A DNA stretch of 64,000 nucleotides from Candidatus Sphingomonas colombiensis (GTDB lineage Bacteria; Pseudomonadota; Alphaproteobacteria; Sphingomonadales; Sphingomonadaceae), in contig CP119315.1 of the NCBI GenBank assembly GCA_029202845.1, positions 1,953,001 to 2,017,000 of the forward strand, given 5' to 3'. Shown one piece after another: positions 54,057 to 62,130 of this stretch; position 1 is the first letter of the stretch, and each line of letters begins with the position of its first letter. A program made the position numbers and the translations under genes. The notes under the pieces were generated by a model. The model worked only from the letters and a program-made list of their open reading frames with translations. It did not search any database and was not told the origin of the DNA.

Positions 54057-54518
54057 ATGGCGACCGCGTATGAACGAATGGAGGACGGCGGCAGCAGTCC
54101 GAACGCCTCCAACGACTCCGATGGCTATCGACCGCACCCTGACGAGCCCTTTATGTGCGAACGGCAGCAAGCCTATTTTCGCGCTAAGTTGCTCAATTGG
54201 AAGGAAGCGATTCTGCGCGAGTCGCAGGGCACGCTTTCGCAGCTGCAGGTCGATTCGCTGCGTGAGGCCGATCTCAACGATCGTGCGTCGAGCGAGACCG
54301 ACTGGTCGATCGAGCTGCGTACGCGTGACCGGCAGCGCAAGCTGATTTCCAAGATCGAGGCGGCGCTGCGCCGCATCGACGAGGGTGAATATGGCTATTG
54401 CGAAGTGACCGGCGAACCGATCAGCCTCGGGCGGCTGGAGGCCCGGCCGATCGCGACGATGACGGTCGAGGCGCAGGAACAGCATGAGCGCCAGGAAAAG
54501 GTCTCGCGCGAAGATTGA
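54057..54518 (+). CDS. dksA: RNA polymerase-binding transcription factor DksA
   Basis: A 153-aa secondary-channel factor that works with ppGpp to repress rRNA and activate amino-acid genes. It has the coiled-coil body FRAKLLNWKEAILRESQGTL through DRASSETDWSIELRTRDRQR. The Asp-bearing tip and DEGEYGYCEVTGEPISLGRL follow. The zinc-finger site shows only one cysteine (YCEVTGE), with Thr, Leu and Ala where E. coli DksA has further Cys, as is usual for alphaproteobacterial DksA. ATG 54057 is three bases after a TTG and fits GGGGAGAA spacing. Confidence 0.93.
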   Translation: MATAYERMEDGGSSPNASNDSDGYRPHPDEPFMCERQQAYFRAKLLNWKEAILRESQGTLSQLQVDSLREADLNDRASSETDWSIELRTRDRQRKLISKIEAALRRIDEGEYGYCEVTGEPISLGRLEARPIATMTVEAQEQHERQEKVSRED

Positions 54519-54577
54519 ACGCGCGATAGGGAGCGTGTTTGTAATTCCGCAAGATTTGGCGACGTATAAACGTGACG

Positions 54578-54907
54578 ATGAAGCATTTCGGCAAGAACGT
54601 CTTTGCCGACGCGGTTCCCGCGCGACGGCGGCCGAGCGCGGGCGTGAAAGCGTCCACGCTCGCCGCCCGCCTGCGCATCGCCGGCGCGGCCACGCGCGAC
54701 CAAGGTCGCGTATCCGCAACGTCTCCGCCGGCGGGCTGATGGCGGAGCTGCCGCGCCCGGCCGCGCCGGACGCGGCGATCGAGGTCGAGCTGGCCGGGCT
54801 CGGCTGGGTTCCCGGCCGCGTCGCCTGGCAGACCGCGGGCCGCGTCGGCGTCGTCTTTCGATCGGGAGATCGATCCGGCGCTGCTGCGACAACTCGCCGA
54901 CGATTGA
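54578..54907 (+). pseudogene. PilZ domain protein, frameshifted (probable sequence errors)
   Basis: MKHFGKNVFADAVPARRRPS starts the first frame. After about 54700 another frame has RIRNVSAGGLMAELPRPAAP (the [D/N]xSxxG PilZ motif), IEVELAGLGWVPGRVAWQTA and GRVGVVF, then in a third frame DREIDPALLRQLADD-stop. The double shift (near 54703, and TCTTTCG for TCTTCG near 54857) looks like two insertions. Likely a c-di-GMP effector, 60 bases downstream of dksA on the same strand. Confidence 0.7.
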
Positions 54908-55016
54908 CCGGCCTGCGCCAGGGCGGGGCCCTGCGGGAACAGGCGGAGATGCTGGCCGGGCGCGCGGTGCGCGCGCTGCGGCAGGAGCCGGGGTGCGCAA
55001 GGCACCCCGAACCCGT

Positions 55017-55225
55017 TCAGCGCCGACTGAAGGTTCACGGCCGAGGTCTTGCCGCGCTTGTCGGTTTCCAGCTCGTATGAAACGCGCTGGTCCTTATCGA
55101 GCGTCCGCATCCCGGCGCGCTCGACGGCGGAGATGTGCACGAAGGCATCGCTGCCGCCGTCTTCCGGGGCGATGAAGCCATAGCCCTTGTCGGCGTTGAA
55201 GAATTTTTACGGTTCCGGTGATCAT
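55017..55225 (-). pseudogene. Cold shock domain protein (CspA family), frameshifted
   Basis: MITGTVK starts the first frame. After a run of five A (four expected) the next frames supply the CSD body: the RNP1 segment, then DAFVHISAVERAGMRTLDKD and QRVSYELETDKRGKTSAVNL ending QSA-stop. Total about 68 residues, the usual length. Two single-base insertions restore one reading frame. RNA chaperone that melts mRNA structure. Long AT-rich leader upstream is typical for cold-inducible csp mRNAs. Confidence 0.75.
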
Positions 55226-55760
55226 GGTAGTTTCCTTGGCCCATGGTGCGGGCATATGCCGAATTGGCACATCCCGGCCTCGTGAAGCTCGTGGGGACAA
55301 GGGCGACGTGCGCAGCCCGAAATCCGTCTAGGGCAACGTCAGCGCTACGCTATATAGCAGATATTGTCCGGAACACCGAATTTTGTCGGCGTGATTTTAT
55401 TTTCCGCGCGATTTCAGCGCGTGGACGGTAGGATTTTTTACAGAATTTCGTTTTTCGCGGCGCGCCGAGCTGATCGTTTTGCGAATATGTAGGCCGCGAT
55501 GATGTCGCATGCGAAATTTTGTCGTCGGACCGCTGCATTCGCGCGCGCGATGATTGAACCAAGCTGACGCGGCGATAATTCGTCGGCCCATATTTCATAT
55601 GGCGGGGAAATATTTGCGGTAATTCATATGCCGTGTGATCGGCGCGGGTTCGTATTTGAAAATATTTCGCCGGCAAGCCGGTGGCGCCGGCCGATCCGAT
55701 CGCGGTGATGAAGGTCCGGCGGACGCACCGGGCTCTTTTCGCGCCTTTCCTTTCCGTCGC
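55226..55760. other. AT-richer intergenic region upstream of the cold shock gene
   Basis: A stretch of 535 bases with lower GC than the window, including TTTTATTTT, GATTTTTTACAG and TTTCGTTTTTCGCG. The part next to csp (55226-55430) can act as its long 5' leader. A 108-codon frame on the minus strand (55350-55676) has unusual composition and no homology that I recognise, so it is not called. No RNA gene could be defined. Confidence 0.4.
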
Positions 55761-55810
55761 ACAGTGAAACGGCCGCCGGCATATCCGCCGGCGGCCGTTT
55801 CATTTTCACT
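55761..55810. terminator. Large hairpin terminator downstream of ligC
   Basis: A perfect 14-bp stem (55765-55778 with 55787-55800) and an 8-base loop, extended by CAGTGAAA/TTTCACTG outer arms. Oligo-T is present on both sides (TTTCATTTT plus, TTTCACTG minus). It ends the ligJABC transcript 22 bases after the ligC stop and could also stop plus-strand transcription. Confidence 0.75.
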
Positions 55811-55822
55811 GCAGCGGCGCGA

Positions 55823-56786
55823 TCATTTGCCCGCGAGTTGTTGCTCCAGCGCGCCCAGCACGCGGTAGCACGGCATCACCTGCGCCACCGAGGCGTTGGG
55901 TTCGCGCCCTTCGCGGATCGCGGCGACGAATTCGCGGTCCTGCAATTCGATGCCGTTGTTCGATATTGTCACGCCGGTGAGGTCGATCGGCTCCTCCCGG
56001 CCCGTCACGAGATCGTCGTAGCGCGCGATCCATGTGCCATTGTCGCAGATATAGCGGAAGAAGGTGCCGAGCGGCCCGTCGTTGTTGAAGCTCAGCGACA
56101 AGGTGCAGATCGCGCCGGTCGCCGCCTTGAGCTGGATCGACATGTCCATCGCGATGCCGAGTTCGGGGTGGATCGGCCCTTCGATCGCATTGGCGGCGAC
56201 GATCGGTCCGGCCTGATAGGCGAACAGGTCCACGGTATGCGCGGCGTGGTGCCACAACAGATGATCGGTCCAGCTGCGCGGCTCGCCCTTGGCGTTCATA
56301 TTCTGGCGGCGGAAGAAATAGGTCTGCACGTCCATCTGCTGCACCTGCGCTCTCGCCACTGGCGAATTTGCGGTTGTGCAGATATTGGTGCGCTCGGGTT
56401 GAAGCGCCGCGTGTGGCCGACCATCGCAGACGAGCCCGGTCTCCTGCTGCTTGGCCAGCACCGCCTCGCGCATCGGCCAGGCTGTCGCGACAAGGGAATC
56501 TCGACCTGCACATGCTTGCCCGCGTCGAGGCATTGCAGCGCCTGCGCGGCGTGCATCTGCGTCGGGGTGCACAGGATCACCGCATCGACGTCGTCGCGCG
56601 CCAGCGCTGTCGGCCAGGTCGGTCGTGGCGTGGCCGATGCCGTATTTGGCGGCCATCGCGCTGCGTCGGCTCGAGCCGCCGGCCGACGAGGCTGGTCACC
56701 GCTCACGCCCGTCGATATTCTTCAGTCCGTCGAGATGCTTTCTCGCCAAAGGCGCCGGCGCCGGCGAGCGCGATGCGGAGGGTCAT
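55823..56786 (-). pseudogene. ligC: 4-carboxy-2-hydroxymuconate-6-semialdehyde dehydrogenase LigC, frameshifted (probable sequence errors)
   Basis: LigC oxidises CHMS (as its hemiacetal) to 2-pyrone-4,6-dicarboxylate with NADP. The start MTLRIALAGAGAFGEK carries the Gfo/Idh/MocA Rossmann GxGxxG. Fragments with ARDDVDAVILCTPTQMHA, QETGLVCDG and TRRFNPS follow in other frames. The intact C-terminal frame holds QQMDVQTYFFRRQNMNAKGE, SWTDHLLWHHAAHTVDLFAY, GPIHPELGIAMDMSIQLK and TGAICTLSLSFNNDGPLGTF, strongly matching SYK-6 LigC. Five or so short insertions between 56350 and 56760 break it. Last gene of the left operon, 28 bases after ligB. Confidence 0.9.
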
Positions 56787-56814
56787 GTTGGTCTCTCTTG
56801 TCGGGAAGGGGAAA

Positions 56815-57700
56815 TCAGGCCGTGCCGCTGCCGGTCATGTCGAGGCCTTCGCCATTGTCGGGGCGCAGCACGATATGGCCGATCGCGGTGTTGCGAGCAG
56901 GGGACGTGATAATGGCGGTGCAGCGCGCGCGTGCGCTTGCCCAGCGCGCCGCGCATGATCAGCCACATCACCATCTCGATCCCCTCGGAGCCGGTCTCGC
57001 GCAGGTATTCGATATGCGGGACATGGCGCAGCGCAGTCGCGTGTCGCCGATCAGGCGATCGAGGAAGCCATTGTCCCACTCCGGTTGATCAGCCCGGCGC
57101 GCGGCCCCTGAAGCTGGTGGCTCATGCCCCCCGGTGCCCCAGACCTGCACGTTGAGATCCTCCGGGAAGCTTTCCACCGCGCGCGCGATCGCCTCGCCCA
57201 GCGCCCAGCAGCGATTGCCCGAGCGGCGGCGGATAGGTGACGACGTTGACCGCCAGCGGGATCACCTTCACCGGCCACGCATCGGGCTTGCCGAACATCA
57301 TCGACAGCGGAACGGTGAGGCCGTGGTCGACGTCCATCTCGTTGATGATCGTCATGTCGAATTCGTCGAGGATCAGGCTCTGCGCGATATGCCAGGCGAG
57401 ATCGGCATGGCCCTCGACATCGGGCACCGCGCGCGGCCCCCAGCCTTCGTCGGCGGGCTTGTAGCGTTCGCCGCAGCCGATCGCGAAGGTCGGGATGACC
57501 TTCATATCGAAGGCGGAAGCGTGATCGTTATAGACGAGGATCACGACATCGGGCTTTTCGGCCTGCTCCCAATTCCGCGTCCACTCGATAGCCCGCGAAG
57601 ATCGGGTTCCGAAGTAATCGTCCCTATCCTTGCCGAAATCGCTCGCGACGCCGAGCAGGGGCACATGGCTGCAGCCGACCCCGGCGGTGATCCGCGCCAT
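56815..57700 (-). pseudogene. ligB: Protocatechuate 4,5-dioxygenase beta subunit LigB, frameshifted (probable sequence errors)
   Basis: LigB carries the non-heme Fe(II) site that opens the protocatechuate ring between C4 and C5. MARITAGVGCSHVPLLGVAS (iron His in CSHVP), DVVILVYNDHASAFDMKVIP (second His), FDMTIINEMDVDHGLTVPLS and PLAVNVVTYPPP match LigB closely. The C-terminal frame ends HYHVPC, NTAIGHI-like and TGSGTA-stop. Breaks near 57600, 57220, 57085, 57040 and 56905 are short insertions. The ATG overlaps the ligA stop (TGATG). Confidence 0.9.
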
Positions 57701-58123
57701 CAATTCTTCCCCTTGATCGCTGCGCACGCCCTCGGGCGAGCGGCCGCCGGCGATCATCATCGCCTGGTATAGTCCTCCGCGAAATTCATGCCGGTCATCG
57801 TCGACACCGCCTCGAAGCGAAGCTCAGCCCGTCGGTCGAGAACACCTTGGCGAGGAAATAGATGTTGCCGCCCAGATCGAGCAGCGGTTGTAATCGCGCG
57901 CCAGCACGGCCGCCTTCTGCTCCTCGGTCAACGGCCATTCGTCGAGATAGGCGCGCTCGTCCGCCTTGCCAGCGGTCGCGGTTTTCCGCCTTCATCAGGC
58001 TCATCGCGAACTGGTTCAGGTGATAGCCCGCCCGCGCGCGCTTGCGCGGTGATAGACGCGCGTGCCGGGGATATCGTCGAACTCGGCGAGATAGGCGTGG
58101 ATGATCGCGTCGGGCTCGGTCAC
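57700..58123 (-). pseudogene. ligA: Protocatechuate 4,5-dioxygenase alpha subunit LigA, frameshifted (probable sequence errors)
   Basis: The small lid subunit of LigAB. GTG 58123 gives (M)TEPDAIIHAYLAEFDDIPGTRV. Other frames supply FAMSLMKAENRDRW, GGNIYFLAKVFSTDGLSF, and AMMIAGGRSPEGVRS followed by IKGKN-stop once an extra G near 57718 is removed. This matches LigA order and length (about 140 aa). GTG overlaps the ligJ stop (GTGA) and the stop overlaps ligB, so the unit is coupled. Confidence 0.88.
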
Positions 58124-59143
58124 AGCCCTCGCTCCTTCAGCTCGGCGTCGAGCCGCGGGAAGACGCGCCGCGCATTGCCCTCGAAGATCGCGTGGCGCTC
58201 CGTCGTCGCTGATCGGCAGCGCGTCGACATAGCGCTTGGTGTCGTCGAAATGATGCCCGGTCTGCGGGTCGATCCCGCGCACCGCGCCGACCATCTCGCT
58301 GCCGAACAGGATGTTCTTGGTGTCGATCACCGTCGGCGAGCAGATTCACCGCCCGGCTGGTGATAGACGCAGGTATCGAAGAACACGTTGTTCATCACAT
58401 GCCCGTCGAGCGCGGGCTTCTTCAGCATATCCGCCAGCCCGCGATAGCGCCCCCAATGATAGGGCACCGCGCCGCCGCCGTGCGGGATGATGAAGCGCAA
58501 AGTGGGGAAATCGCTTGAACAGATCGCCCTCGATCAGCTGCATGAACGCGATCGTGTCGGCCGCGATATAGAAGCCGCCGGTCGCGTGAAGCCCCGGATT
58601 GCACGATCCCGAGACGTGGATCATCGCCGGCACATCCAGCTCGACCATCTTTTCGTAAAACGGATACCAGTAACGATCGGTCAGCGCCGGGGCGGTGAAA
58701 TGGCCGCCGCCGGGATCGGGGTTGAGATTGCACCCGATGAAGCCGAGTTCGTTGACGCAGCGTTCCAGCTCGCGGATCGAGCTTTCAAGGCCCGTATCCG
58801 GCGATTGCGGCAACATGCACACCCCCGCGAACACCTCGGGGAACAGATCGACCACGCGCTTGATGAGATCATTGTTGACCCGCGACCACGCTTCGCTGAC
58901 CGCCGCATCGCCGATATGATGCGCCATGGCGGAGGCGCGCGGGGAAAAGATCGTCATGTCCGCCGCCCGTTCGCGGATCAGGCGAAGCTGGTTCTGCTCG
59001 ATCGTCTCGCGGATCTCGTCGTCGGAGATGTGCGGATAGCGCGGCGCCGCCCCGCCGGCCTTGAACGCGGCCTTTTGCGCGTCCCGCCACTCGTTATGCG
59101 CGGCCGGTGCGGTGGTGTAATGGCCGTGACAATCGATGATCAT
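58120..59143 (-). pseudogene. ligJ: 4-oxalomesaconate hydratase LigJ, frameshifted (probable sequence errors)
   Basis: An amidohydrolase-2 family zinc enzyme that hydrates the keto form of oxalomesaconate to 4-carboxy-4-hydroxy-2-oxoadipate. MIIDCHGHYTTAPAAHNEWR has the HxH metal pair. FSPRASAMAHHIGDAAVSEA, GFIGCNLNPDPGGGHFTAPA, DRYWYPFYEKMVELDVPAMI and HVSGSCNPGLHATGGFYIAA follow in the long frame. ILFGSEMVGAVRGIDPQTG and DDTKRYVDALPISDD are in another. Indels near 58510, 58335 and 58200. ATG 59143 overlaps the upstream gene stop (ATGA). Confidence 0.9.
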
Positions 59144-60084
59144 GCGGTATTCGCTTTCGGTTCGAGGGCCGGTCGACGTTCAATTGCTCCGCCCGTCGCG
59201 GCGGCGGCGGGGGATGCTGTCCGCTCAAGGATCAGGCCGGCCTTGGCGCCAAGGCCGTCCGGCACGGGCAGGCGCAATTCGCCGATCGCGCGCTGGCGCG
59301 CCACCGTGCCGCGCGTCATCGCCGCCCCGGTGCCGAGCGCGTCGAGCGTCTTCACCGCCTCCTCCATCTCGGCTGCGCGGCGCAATCCGTGGATCAGCAT
59401 GCGATCGAGATTGTAATCCGCGCGGGCGCGCCAGTCCGCCCCCGGCCAGCTCGCGTCGAGCGAGGCGATCACCGCGTCGGCAACCCCGGCGGCATGGGCG
59501 GCAAGGAAGCATTCCGCGCTCAGCGCCTCGATCCCCTTCACCATCACCGATCGGATCATCTTGATCGCGGAGGCCGCGCCGACCGGCCCGTCGGCGATGG
59601 AGACCTTCGCGAAGCCAAGCTCGCGCAGCGCGGCGGCGGCGTCCCCGGCGTGCGGGCCGCTCACCAGCAACGGCGTGGCGTGGCGCGCGGGGTTTACCGG
59701 CGCCATCACCGCGACATCGACATAGCGCCCGCCCGCCGCCTCGATCCGCGCGGCGGCGGCGCGCTTGGTGTCGGGGGCGATGCTGTTCATGTCGCAATAA
59801 AGCGCGCCGGGGGCGATCGTCGCGCTGGTCTCCTCGGCCGCGCTTGGCGCCTGATCGGCGGTGACCAGCGACAGGATCAGCGCGGCGCCGTCGATCGCGG
59901 CGGCATTGCTGTCGGCGGGGGAAACGCCGGCGGCGGCGAAATCGGCGAGCTTGGCCGCGCGGGTTTCGGGATCGTCGAGTTTCCGGTCATAGCCGCGAAC
60001 GCCACTTTCTGCGCCGCGAACGGGTGGCGCGAACGCGATGGCCGCCTCGCCAAGCCCGATGAAAGTAACCGTAACCATAGACAT
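59140..60084 (-). CDS. DUF1932 NAD(P)-binding dehydrogenase in the lig operon
   Basis: A 314-aa protein of the 6-phosphogluconate/beta-hydroxyacid dehydrogenase superfamily. VTVTFIGLGEAAIAFAPPV is the Rossmann start, then YDRKLDDPETRAAK, ILSLVTADQA, YCDMNSIAPDTKRAAAARIE and YVDVAVMAPVNPARHATPLLVS. IKMIRSVMVKGIEALSAECF holds the superfamily catalytic-type Lys, and the C-terminal DUF1932 domain ends GAKAGLILERTAS. It is coupled by ATGA to ligJ and lies downstream of the LysR gene, so it belongs to the pathway, yet no known lig step needs it. ATG 60078 is an alternative start. Confidence 0.8.
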   Translation of the reverse strand: MSMVTVTFIGLGEAAIAFAPPVRGAESGVRGYDRKLDDPETRAAKLADFAAAGVSPADSNAAAIDGAALILSLVTADQAPSAAEETSATIAPGALYCDMNSIAPDTKRAAAARIEAAGGRYVDVAVMAPVNPARHATPLLVSGPHAGDAAAALRELGFAKVSIADGPVGAASAIKMIRSVMVKGIEALSAECFLAAHAAGVADAVIASLDASWPGADWRARADYNLDRMLIHGLRRAAEMEEAVKTLDALGTGAAMTRGTVARQRAIGELRLPVPDGLGAKAGLILERTASPAAAATGGAIERRPALEPKANTA

Positions 60085-60133
60085 GATCGTAGCCATTCCC
60101 ATCACGGCGGGGCCAATCGGAACTTCTGGATGG

Positions 60134-61348
60134 CTATTCGATTTGCGGAATACTGCTTCCGCTTTGGCCGGCATCGAGAATGTCGAGGAAATGGCGTTGA
60201 TTTGCCGTGGGCTGCCAGTCCGCGCGCGTGGTCACGCCGATAATGCGCTCGGTCGATGGCAACGCCGCCGGCACCCTGGCGAGCAGCCCGGCGCGCAGCT
60301 CCAGCGCGATCTGATCCGGGGAAACCAATGTCAGGAAATCGGAATCGAGCAATATGCCCCGGATCGCCATCACCGATCCGCATTCCACCGGGGCCGGCGG
60401 GTAGGGCAGGCCGGTGCCCTCGAATAACCGTTCCCAATGATGGCGCAGCGGCGATCCCGCGCGCCCGACGATCCACGGAAAGCGGCAAAGATCGGATGCC
60501 GGTACATCATGTTCGCCAGCGAGCGGATGCCCGGCGCGCGCCGCGATCATCAGCCGGTCGACGAACAGCGCGCGTTGCGTGAAATCGGGCGGGCAGGGGT
60601 CGCGCAGCGCACCGATCATCAGGTCGATCCGCCCGTCGCGCAACAGCTCTGAAAGTTCGGCGTAAGAGCCTTCGACGATGTCGATGTGGCTGGCCGGCTG
60701 GGCGCGGGCGAAGGTGGCGACCGCTGTGGGCAGCAGCACCGCGCGGCACAGCGGCATCGCCCCGATCGCGAGGTGCGATCCGGTCGCGCCGGCCTGTGCC
60801 TCCTCCAGCGCGGCCTGCAGATCGGCGGCGACGAGCCGGAACTGCCGCGCCAGTCGTCTGCCGTGCGTGGTCAGCGCGACGCCGCGTCCCTGCCGCTCGG
60901 CCAGCGGGGTGTCGCACAGCCCTTCCAGTTCGCGCACGGCGCGGTGCAGCGCGGGTTGCGACAGGCCGGTCGCGCGCGCCGCGCCGACGAAGCTGCCCGC
61001 TTCGGCAAGGTTGAGCAGCGCGCGCACCTGCGTCGCGGTCAACAGATTTTCCGGGCGCTCGAACGCGCGCCGTCCGCCGCGCCCCAGCGGGCGCATCGCG
61101 CGGGCCAGCCGGTCATGCGCGGCGTGGACGCGGGGGATCACGCGCGCGCCCGCCGGGGTCGCGCGCATCCCGTCCGGGAAGCGCTCGAACAGCAGCGCGC
61201 CGAAGCGTTCCTCCAGCTTCGCCAGCCCCTGCGCGAGCGCCGGTTGCGACAGCCCGATCGCCTCTGCCGCCGCGCTCATGCTGCCGCGTTCCGCGATCAG
61301 CGGCAGCGCGCGCAAATGGCGCAGGTTGAGGTCGAACGGCTGGGTCAT
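60134..61348 (-). CDS. LysR-type regulator with two HTH domains, probable regulator of the lig genes
   Basis: A 404-aa protein, about 100 longer than usual LysR regulators. It has two winged-HTH modules in tandem: RHLRALPLIAERGSMSAAAE with LSQPALAQGLAKLEERFGAL, and VRALLNLAEAGSFVGAARAT with LSQPALHRAVRELEGLCDTP. A LysR effector domain follows (GATGSHLAIGAMPLCRAVLL, GSYAELSELLRDGRIDLMIGA). Start at ATG 61348 (MTQPFDLNLRHL); ATG 61369 would add 7 residues. It is divergent from ligK and upstream of DUF1932-ligJABC, placing it to control both arms in response to a pathway aromatic acid (inference). Confidence 0.85.
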   Translation of the reverse strand: MTQPFDLNLRHLRALPLIAERGSMSAAAEAIGLSQPALAQGLAKLEERFGALLFERFPDGMRATPAGARVIPRVHAAHDRLARAMRPLGRGGRRAFERPENLLTATQVRALLNLAEAGSFVGAARATGLSQPALHRAVRELEGLCDTPLAERQGRGVALTTHGRRLARQFRLVAADLQAALEEAQAGATGSHLAIGAMPLCRAVLLPTAVATFARAQPASHIDIVEGSYAELSELLRDGRIDLMIGALRDPCPPDFTQRALFVDRLMIAARAGHPLAGEHDVPASDLCRFPWIVGRAGSPLRHHWERLFEGTGLPYPPAPVECGSVMAIRGILLDSDFLTLVSPDQIALELRAGLLARVPAALPSTERIIGVTTRADWQPTANQRHFLDILDAGQSGSSIPQIE

Positions 61349-61388
61349 CGCGTCGATGATATATAGCATAAACTTATCGCCGGTCCGT

Positions 61389-61399
61389 AATTCGGAATT
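61389..61399. promoter_or_regulatory. AATTC-N-GAATT dyad, candidate LysR site between the lig arms
   Basis: A perfect 5+5 inverted repeat with one central base in the 107-base divergent region, 57 bases before ligK and 41 before the regulator. LysR proteins usually bind short dyads of the T-N11-A class at such a place. Evidence is positional only. Confidence 0.4.
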
Positions 61400-61455
61400 G
61401 TGCTTTCTCGGAAGCTCACCCACGCTTGGCGCCTCGCGATTGATGGAGATTGATA

Positions 61456-62130
61456 ATGGCAGGCGTGGTCGTGACCGGCGTGGAGCGCCCCCCACTCGCC
61501 ATCGTGGATGGCCTCGCCGCCTGTGGCGTCGCCACCGTGCATGAGGCGCAGGGGCGCACCGGGCTGATGGCCAGCTACATGCGCCCGATCTATCCGCGCG
61601 CCCGGATCGCGGGCACCGCGGTCACGATTTCCGCGCCGCCGGGCGATAACTGGATGTTACATGTCGCGATCGAACAGTTGCGCGAAGGCGATGTCCTGGT
61701 GCTCGCTCCCACCAGCCCCTGCGAAGACGGCTATTTCGGAGACCTCCTCGCCACCTCCGCAATGGCCCGCCACTGCCGCGCCCTGATCATTGACGCCGGG
61801 GTGCGCGACGTTCGCGACCTGACCGAGATGGGCTTTCCAGTGTGGTCGAAGGCGGTCTTCGCGCAAGGAACGGTCAAGGCGACGTTGGGCTCGGTCAACG
61901 TGCCGGTGGTATGCGCCGGCGCGCTGGTGAATCCCGGCGATGTGGTGATCGCCGACGATGACGGCGTGTGCGTGGTGCCGCGCGCAAATGCGGCGTCCGT
62001 GCTCGAAAAGGCTCGGGCGCGCGAGGCGAATGAAGAGGCCAAGCGCAAGCGGCTCGCGGCAGGTGAGCTGGGCCTCGACATCTACGACATGCGCGGCAAG
62101 CTGGAGCAGATGGGGCTGAAATATGTCTGA
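61456..62130 (+). CDS. ligK: 4-carboxy-4-hydroxy-2-oxoadipate aldolase LigK
   Basis: The last step of the pathway: splits CHA to pyruvate plus oxaloacetate, using a divalent metal (class II, RraA-like fold). The 224-aa product reads MAGVVVTGVERPPLAIVDGL, VATVHEAQGRTGLMASYMRP, CEDGYFGDLLATSAMARHCR and IIDAGVRDVRDLTEMGFPVW with the Arg/Asp metal and substrate pair. GDVVIADDDGVCVVPRANA and YDMRGKLEQMGLKYV end it. ATG 61456 follows GGAG by 7 bases. First gene of the right arm; overlaps ligU by 8 bases. Confidence 0.93.
   Translation: MAGVVVTGVERPPLAIVDGLAACGVATVHEAQGRTGLMASYMRPIYPRARIAGTAVTISAPPGDNWMLHVAIEQLREGDVLVLAPTSPCEDGYFGDLLATSAMARHCRALIIDAGVRDVRDLTEMGFPVWSKAVFAQGTVKATLGSVNVPVVCAGALVNPGDVVIADDDGVCVVPRANAASVLEKARAREANEEAKRKRLAAGELGLDIYDMRGKLEQMGLKYV

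Noticed and set aside
55350..55676. 108-codon minus-strand frame in an AT-rich gap.
   Set aside because: No recognisable motif, no good ribosome site, and composition unlike neighbouring genes. Left uncalled.
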